In this document: piece by piece, positions 6,861 to 10,610 of the stretch
How the letters are laid out: each line of letters opens with the position of its first letter
Position numbering within the stretch: the first letter of the stretch is position 1
Origin: Minisyncoccota bacterium
GTDB lineage: Bacteria; Patescibacteriota; Minisyncoccia; UBA6257; 2-01-FULL-56-20
Length of the DNA stretch: 10,610 bases
Assembly: GCA_031291905.1 (NCBI GenBank)
Contig: JARLIC010000075.1
Coordinates: 1 to 10,610, forward strand
Direction of reading: 5' to 3'
The notes under the pieces: generated by a model
What the model saw: only the letters and a program-made list of their open reading frames with translations
The model's database searches: none
Told to the model about the DNA's origin: nothing
Program-made: the position numbers and the translations under genes

Positions 6861-6885
6861 AGAAGCCGAGACCTCTCGGTCTTCT
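6861..6885. repeat. Inverted repeat abutting the HAM1 promoter, possible operator
   Basis: AGAAG-CCGAGA, a CC centre, then TCTCGG-T-CTTCT form an 11-bp palindrome with one bulged base. It begins 2 bp upstream of the TATACT box, so a bound protein would block the promoter. Its right half is shared with the dispersed repeat described for 6873-6957, so it could instead be part of that element. Confidence 0.5.
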
Positions 6886-6957
6886 TTAAACTTTGCCTTG
6901 GCTGTTGGGACGACAGGACTCGGACTTTTGCCTAGACAGGACAAGTATTATTTGAGC
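6873..6957 (+). repeat. Dispersed intergenic repeat, copy A
   Basis: This stretch matches 9839-9927 in the same orientation. The first 35 bases (CTCTCGGTCTTCT onward to GGCTGTTG) differ at only 3 positions. The 17-bp core CGACAGGACTCGGACTT (6911-6927) has one mismatch, and the ends share TAGACA and TATTTGAGCT-like sequence. It lies in the gap upstream of HAM1. The remaining bases to 7094 hold no gene that I can support, only a short ATATG/CATAT inverted repeat (7065-7079). Confidence 0.8.
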
Positions 6958-7094
6958 TCCTGATCGGCTGACCTAGCGCCATAGGGAATGGGTCATCCGG
7001 AACCGTGTACTAGAGCGGTCCTTTTTGGCACCCGTGTTGTTTAGATAGCTAAAAAGTTTCAACTATATGAGTGCCATATCTCACATTGAACCCG

Positions 7095-7790
7095 TCAGGA
7101 TAAAATTGCAGTATACTGTTCGGCTGTTAAATTAGCGGTATGCCCAGCTTCTACTATTTGCGTATGCGGATTATATTTTTCTTTCAAAAATTGTATTTCG
7201 GATTGCGAAGTTACTTTATCACCGGAGCCGATAACAAGGGAAAAAGGGTCGCTACGAAGTGGTTGTTTAAACTGTTCCACCTCGCTCACAAATTGCTCAA
7301 CATCAAAACGATAAACATTTTGATAAGCTCTGTTCAAAAACAGCAGATCATTCTTTAAACCATCACGCCCATGCAACCCAATATTTGCGAATGGCATAAG
7401 GAGTACTTTTTTTTCAACCGGCCTGTCAATGATTAGCCGCGCAACAAACCCGCCATAGCTGAAACCAAGGAGTATAGGATCCCCCTTGGGTAAATTGACT
7501 GATGTCATGCCGTAGAGTTCTGTCATTGAACCACTCTTAACAACATCAAGCGCCGTGTATACGGAGTCCAGGCTCTCGGCTAAAGAAAAAACCCCATCGC
7601 TTTCCCATGTCCCATGATATTTAGGAATTAAGAGGTCGTACCCCAAATCGACCAATGTTTGCACGAATGGATGATAGGAAGATGCATATTGTGGCAACCC
7701 CGGACAGAATACAATCAATTTCTGTCCGCTTGATTTCCAATAACTGAAAGCGGTTCCCTTAATGAATGCACGATATTCAATGAGTTTCAT
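7095..7790 (-). CDS. Alpha/beta-hydrolase fold protein
   Basis: The 231-residue protein has the signatures of a serine alpha/beta hydrolase. The nucleophile elbow is GFSYGG (109-114, Ser111), preceded by a hydrophobic strand. Candidate acid D191 lies in GSGDKV, and candidate histidine H217 in EAGHT. The oxyanion-region stretch VFCPGLP is at 27-33. Substrate is unknown; the family includes esterases, peptidases and acyl hydrolases. No signal peptide is visible, so it is probably cytoplasmic. The ATG at 7790 overlaps the stop of the nucleotidyltransferase gene by 14 nt and has no Shine-Dalgarno, which suggests coupled translation. A TTG at 7811 would add seven residues and cannot be excluded. 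Confidence 0.8.
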   Translation of the reverse strand: MKLIEYRAFIKGTAFSYWKSSGQKLIVFCPGLPQYASSYHPFVQTLVDLGYDLLIPKYHGTWESDGVFSLAESLDSVYTALDVVKSGSMTELYGMTSVNLPKGDPILLGFSYGGFVARLIIDRPVEKKVLLMPFANIGLHGRDGLKNDLLFLNRAYQNVYRFDVEQFVSEVEQFKQPLRSDPFSLVIGSGDKVTSQSEIQFLKEKYNPHTQIVEAGHTANLTAEQYTAILS

Positions 7791-8526
7791 GATTTTTAGA
7801 ATATAATTCAAAAATACACTGGTCTAGCTTAAAAAGAAATCTATATGCATTGTATACCATTTCATCAGAAATATCCTCAGACGCAGATATTTTCGCTTTA
7901 AGAAAAAATAAAGGGTCCTGAAGATCGGGGTAGATGTCATGAAAATCTTTCATGGCGTCTATTTTCGTCTTAGGAAAACGCCGATACATCGCCAGCGCAT
8001 AAAGCGCGGCATAAATGCAAAATTTCATCATCCGAATTCTTTCCTCAGCATTAAGCGGGCGATTAATAAGTATTTTTCTCGCTTGATAAACAAGAGAACT
8101 TATAACGCGCACGCCTTCCAGCTCAAGTTCCGCAGGTGGGATTGAATCTGCGTGAAAGAGATTTTTACCAATCAGCACCTTCCCATAAATATCGAGTTCT
8201 AGGCGCATATAATGGGAGCGGTTATTATGCCAAAAAGCGTTTGCGCGATATTGAGGCATTTCCGCTATCGAATGCACATTGAGGTCTACTCCTATCCCTT
8301 GGTTAGCAAAAAAAACTTTTACGTCACGTACTATATTCAAATAATCTATATCCGTATTATCAAGCACAAGCAAAACATCATAATCGCTTAAAGACATAAA
8401 ATCTTCACATAAGGCGCTCCCGTAAGCAACCGCAGAAATGATATTTTCCCCAAGGCGTTTTTTTAATTCGTTGGCAATTTGATCAAGAATTGCCTCGCGT
8501 TCCACAAGCGTTGGGATGGAATCCAT
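7777..8526 (-). CDS. Nucleotidyltransferase-domain protein (pol-beta superfamily)
   Basis: The 249-residue protein has the superfamily signature GS (36-37) followed by DYD (48-50), with a third candidate carboxylate at D81 in GVDLNV. These residues bind two metal ions for transfer of a nucleotidyl group. The C-terminal 120 residues are helical and rich in aromatic and basic residues (for example KFCIYAALYALAMYRRF), resembling the helical partner domain of kanamycin-nucleotidyltransferase-like or HEPN-linked proteins. That part is inference. It could modify a small molecule, an RNA or a protein; the sequence does not say. It is followed by the hydrolase with a 14-nt overlap and has its own -10 box directly after the upstream terminator. 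Confidence 0.8.
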   Translation of the reverse strand: MDSIPTLVEREAILDQIANELKKRLGENIISAVAYGSALCEDFMSLSDYDVLLVLDNTDIDYLNIVRDVKVFFANQGIGVDLNVHSIAEMPQYRANAFWHNNRSHYMRLELDIYGKVLIGKNLFHADSIPPAELELEGVRVISSLVYQARKILINRPLNAEERIRMMKFCIYAALYALAMYRRFPKTKIDAMKDFHDIYPDLQDPLFFLKAKISASEDISDEMVYNAYRFLFKLDQCIFELYSKNHETH

Positions 8527-8534
8527 AGGTGAAT

Positions 8535-8540
8535 CTTATA
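8535..8540 (-). promoter_or_regulatory. -10 box (TATAAG) of the nucleotidyltransferase-hydrolase operon
   Basis: TATAAG on the minus strand ends 8 nt before the ATG at 8526. Its first T is the last T of the upstream terminator's T-run. A weak -35 candidate, TTGGAC (8562-8557), lies 16 bp upstream inside the terminator hairpin. No Shine-Dalgarno is present. Confidence 0.5.
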
Positions 8541-8579
8541 AAAAAAATCCCCCACAGTCCAATTGAACTAATGGGGATT
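8540..8579 (-). terminator. Intrinsic terminator of the synthetase-like gene
   Basis: On the minus strand AATCCCC (8579-8573) pairs with GGGGATT (8552-8546). A 2x2 internal loop and six more pairs (two G-U) close on an AATT loop, and eight T residues follow (8547-8540). The stop codon of the upstream gene (8570-8568) is inside the hairpin. Confidence 0.85.
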
Positions 8580-9689
8580 AATAAGTTGAAGCAATCGACC
8601 GTCTTCTGGTTGGAGGCCGCTTGTGCGAATGGCCTTCAACAATCGATTCGTCGCTCCTCTATTAAAGAAATGAACGAAATCCTCAGGAGAGATGGGCGCA
8701 ATTTGACTGTCGTTAATTCCATAAGAAGAAATCATTTCTGCTGTCTGAGAAATAAGGTGTATCTCCTCAGAGCCAAGGAGTGTCTCATGGGAAGTCCATT
8801 GCATGCTCGCCGCGAACAGAAACCGTCGAACTAGGGGCGATGGAACAAGTTGATAAAATTTCTCAATCGACATTTCCGACAATGCTGTCCGTTGGTCGCG
8901 AATGCGTATGAGAGGATGAACGAGCAAGGCGCATTGGATGGTTGAGTCAAGCGCGAAAGTAAGTGCCATTACTTTCACGGCTTGGTTTAGGGTCGTCGGA
9001 CTAGAAACGATTACCACCTCTTTCTCCGTGTGGGACAATGAGGTTATATAGGGAAGCCAACGGAAATCGGCGTCATAACACATGCCATGGCCCCGGTGCC
9101 TCCTACTTACCGTCACGGTTCTGGTGGCAATTCGATCAGCGATAGTCTCCAACTCCTTGGCATAAATACCAGGGATACCGTGGACGGTGATGCGCGGTAA
9201 GGTAGTCACTAAAGTTTGCTCCATATCGGTGCGCAAACCAGAGTGGCAAATCTTACAGCGAGCAGATTCCAGACTATTTCCCTCAATCAGGCTTTTGGGC
9301 CTTTGTTGGTGGATAAGGGCGCGAGCAGCCTCAGTAGGTATCTCAACACGTCCGCACTCACACCAGGAAATTTCCTGCTTAAGCTCCTTGAGCATGCGAG
9401 CATCCGCGAGCCGCGCAAGAACATTATTGAAGTGCCTCTCATAATCCAAAGATCCGTCATGAGCACAAAACTCAGGATCTATGGCAATGCCGCTGACCTG
9501 CGACTGGTAAAGCCGGAAATAACTGTCCGCGCTTTTTTCATGGTCAACCGTTTTCATGCCGATGGTATTGGCCATAACCATCCCGCGAGCACCAAATGCG
9601 ATGCTGGCTACATGCGCAAGAAACGGAGTAACAAGGGTGAGGAATGAAGGATTTTCATTCACAGTGACCGGTAACGTGGTAACCAGCAT
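8568..9689 (-). CDS. Degenerate class I aminoacyl-tRNA-synthetase-like protein (MetRS-like order, signatures lost)
   Basis: I do not recognise this 373-residue protein as a named family, but its layout follows a class I synthetase of the MetRS group. LVTTLPVTVNENP (2-14) resembles the strand leading into the HIGH motif, where SFLT (15-18) now stands. ARGMVMANTIG (34-44) matches the following nucleotide-fold strand. GIAIDPEF and YERHFNNVLARLADARML (67-100) resemble the segment before the zinc region. CxC (110-112) and CxxC (145-148) could bind zinc. RTVTVSRRHRG (190-200) resembles the TRxxxWG block. LLVHPLIRIRDQRTALS...PLVRRFLFAA (255-294) resembles the KMSKS region, but KMSKS is absent. Aminoacylation is therefore unlikely; a regulatory, tRNA-binding or other adenylate-type role is possible. 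It has a strong SD and full promoter, unlike its neighbours. Homology is judged by eye. Confidence 0.55.
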   Translation of the reverse strand: MLVTTLPVTVNENPSFLTLVTPFLAHVASIAFGARGMVMANTIGMKTVDHEKSADSYFRLYQSQVSGIAIDPEFCAHDGSLDYERHFNNVLARLADARMLKELKQEISWCECGRVEIPTEAARALIHQQRPKSLIEGNSLESARCKICHSGLRTDMEQTLVTTLPRITVHGIPGIYAKELETIADRIATRTVTVSRRHRGHGMCYDADFRWLPYITSLSHTEKEVVIVSSPTTLNQAVKVMALTFALDSTIQCALLVHPLIRIRDQRTALSEMSIEKFYQLVPSPLVRRFLFAASMQWTSHETLLGSEEIHLISQTAEMISSYGINDSQIAPISPEDFVHFFNRGATNRLLKAIRTSGLQPEDGRLLQLINPH

Positions 9690-9694
9690 GGCGT

Positions 9695-9700
9695 CTCCTT
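9695..9700 (-). promoter_or_regulatory. Shine-Dalgarno site of the synthetase-like gene
   Basis: AAGGAG on the minus strand lies 5 nt before the ATG at 9689. It is the only strong Shine-Dalgarno site among the island genes and fixes this start. Confidence 0.85.
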
Positions 9701-9741
9701 TCCAAGTTTCAACCCGTGCAATTTACAAATCATCTTTGCCT

Positions 9742-9770
9742 AAAATACCATTTTTCAATAGAAATGGCAA
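9742..9770 (-). promoter_or_regulatory. Promoter of the synthetase-like gene (TTGCCA-17-TATTTT, extended -10)
   Basis: On the minus strand TTGCCA (9770-9765) and TATTTT (9747-9742) are 17 bp apart, with a TGG extended -10 element directly before TATTTT. A leader of about 45 nt would precede the ATG. The -35 box touches the inverted core repeat at 9769-9785. Confidence 0.6.
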
Positions 9771-9785
9771 GTCCGAGTCCTGTCG
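9769..9785 (-). repeat. Third copy of the repeat core, in inverted orientation
   Basis: AAGTCCGAGTCCTGTCG is the exact reverse complement of the core at 6911-6927, and matches the core of copy B (9878-9894) with one mismatch. With copy B it forms an inverted pair separated by 92 bp, which could fold into a long-armed hairpin. It is followed by CGAGGTGCCTCG and a T-run (9784-9800), a weak small hairpin. Confidence 0.8.
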
Positions 9786-9838
9786 AGGTGCCTCGTTTTT
9801 GCGAAAAATCGATTTTGAAAATGTAGCAAAAATGAGGG

Positions 9839-9927
9839 CTCTCGGTCTTCTCTGAACTTTGTCTTGGCTGTTGTTGGCGACCGGACTCGGACTTCAAGAT
9901 AGACAACCCAAGAATACTATTTGAGCT
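9839..9927 (+). repeat. Dispersed intergenic repeat, copy B
   Basis: The sequence is in direct orientation relative to copy A at 6873-6957; the core is at 9878-9894. It lies between the synthetase-like gene and the BACON/Ig gene, in a gap (9690-9947) that otherwise holds only the promoter, the SD site and the inverted core. As in copy A, the repeat is upstream of a minus-strand gene start. Confidence 0.8.
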
Positions 9928-9947
9928 ACCGGTCTTTTCTTTAATCC

Positions 9948-10610
9948 CTACGGATTCGTCTCGTTCCTCCCCGGATTCGTCACGCTTACCTGCACCTGTG
10001 CGGTTGCCGTGGCCGATGAATACGAGCCGGTGCCGTAGCAGCTTATCGTGTAGAAGGTGTTCGCGGTCGGCGCATCGGTCGTGCTCCCCTTCGCGGTGTT
10101 GTCACCCGCCACGGACACGATCGAGGAAGTGCCGAACCCGCCGCCCGACAGGGTGCATGAGCTCACTTTCACGCAGGAATATTTCAGCGTGGCCGGTTGG
10201 GGCACGATGATGGATGACGGTACCGCGGAGAGCGTGCAGGAAGGCTGGTCGACCGGCGACGTGCTGGTCGGGTTCGTCGGTCCTGTCGAAGTGGGATTGG
10301 TTGGCTCGGTCGAGGTCGGGTTCGTTGAGGTAGGCGTGCCGCCGCAGCCTGACCCCGTGCAACCCGTGCCGCCTCCGACGGTAAGAGTAACAGTGACTTT
10401 TTGGGAGCTACACTCATAGCCTTGACCACAATATGGCGATGTTCCTATAAGCTGCACATCCGCCGTGTAGGTTCCACTCGCCATGCCCGCCGCACTCGGC
10501 GAGATCGCGAACGTCACGTTGCCCGTATTGCCGGACGAACCGCTCTGACCGGCGGCGTTCGTCACGGTGCCGTTGGACGTCTCGGGCGTGAGCCAGCCGG
10601 CCGCGCCGCC
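9948..10610 (-). CDS. C-terminal part of a surface protein with BACON-like and Ig-like domains (5' end outside the window)
   Basis: The frame is open to the window edge, giving 220 visible residues. The first 80 resemble the end of a BACON/choice-of-anchor-type beta domain: GWLTPETSNGT, then ISPSAAGMASGTYTADVQL and VTVTLTV. A Thr/Pro/Ser/Asn linker with repeated NPTSTxP units follows (about 92-120). The last 90 residues form an Ig-like domain with SCTLSAVPSSI and paired cysteines (SYSC, SSCTLSGG, ISCYG), a type common in Parcubacteria surface proteins. No sortase signal or transmembrane helix is present at the C-terminus, so any anchor must lie in the missing part. The gene is GC-rich like the lipoprotein gene. 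A GTG at 10565 is an unlikely start, because the domain extends upstream of it. Confidence 0.8.
   Translation of the reverse strand, partial: GGAAGWLTPETSNGTVTNAAGQSGSSGNTGNVTFAISPSAAGMASGTYTADVQLIGTSPYCGQGYECSSQKVTVTLTVGGGTGCTGSGCGGTPTSTNPTSTEPTNPTSTGPTNPTSTSPVDQPSCTLSAVPSSIIVPQPATLKYSCVKVSSCTLSGGGFGTSSIVSVAGDNTAKGSTTDAPTANTFYTISCYGTGSYSSATATAQVQVSVTNPGRNETNP
10254..10322 (-). repeat. Short tandem repeat coding for an NPTSTxPT linker
   Basis: Three units of NPTSTxP (x = E, G, S) joined by T and N encode an extended, probably unstructured linker between the BACON-like and Ig-like domains. The nucleotide units (about 24 bp) are similar but not identical, so length variation between strains is plausible. 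Confidence 0.8.

Noticed and set aside
6846..6944. A 33-residue extension of the HAM1 frame
   Set aside because: It reads through the -10 box and the dispersed repeat, and HAM1 proteins begin close to the TGN motif.
6873..6957. Integron attC site
   Set aside because: GTTGGGA resembles a GTTRRRY core but fails at the last base, no matching inverse core is placed correctly, and no integrase is present.
6873..6957. tRNA or tRNA fragment on the minus strand, prompted by a TCCGAGTCC T-loop-like string near CCA
   Set aside because: The 5' side of the T-stem does not pair and no anticodon or D arm can be drawn; copy B breaks the remaining pairs.

Overview
The window looks like a chromosomal segment of a bacterium with a small genome, most likely a Patescibacteria/CPR (Parcubacteria-like) lineage. 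This is an inference from gene content and style: Ig-domain surface proteins rich in short linkers, a cluster of small nucleotide-handling enzymes (Nudix, HAM1, DUF84, APH-type kinase), tight overlaps, and few Shine-Dalgarno sites. No rRNA, tRNA or CRISPR array is visible.

Layout. At the left edge is the first 15 codons of an unknown minus-strand gene, preceded by tyrS (tyrosyl-tRNA synthetase, minus, 94-1350). Divergent from tyrS is a large Ig-domain lipoprotein gene (plus, 1509-3380) with a textbook promoter (TTGACA-17-TACTAT), a Shine-Dalgarno site and an intrinsic terminator (3426-3456). From about 3460 to 9945 the base composition becomes AT-richer and the gene content accessory: one plus-strand Nudix gene (3589-4104) with a possible 30-codon follower, then a run of minus-strand genes. 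In transcription order these are a degenerate class I aminoacyl-tRNA-synthetase-like gene (9689-8568), a nucleotidyltransferase (8526-7777) overlapping an alpha/beta hydrolase (7790-7095), a divergent HAM1-type pyrophosphatase (6845-6273) overlapping an APH-family kinase (6286-5303), a second Nudix hydrolase (5231-4818) and a DUF84/YjjX-type NTPase (4795-4283). At the right edge GC-rich sequence returns with a BACON/Ig-domain surface protein gene (minus, 9948 to beyond the window).

How the parts fit. Two Nudix enzymes, a HAM1 protein and a DUF84 protein all suggest hydrolysis of non-canonical or damaged nucleotides. The kinase, nucleotidyltransferase and hydrolase are small-molecule modifiers of unknown substrate. 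The island resembles a pool of independently promoted accessory genes more than one pathway.

Three observations stand out. (1) At least six genes have a TATAAT-like -10 box 6-8 nt before the ATG and no Shine-Dalgarno site, which predicts leaderless mRNAs; the two genes with strong Shine-Dalgarno sites instead have full -35/-10 promoters further upstream. (2) The 373-residue protein at 8568-9689 follows the order of a MetRS-like class I synthetase, but the HIGH and KMSKS signatures are gone. (3) An imperfect direct repeat of about 85-90 bp (6873-6957 and 9839-9927), with a third inverted copy of its 17-bp core at 9769-9785, brackets the synthetase-like/nucleotidyltransferase/hydrolase block.
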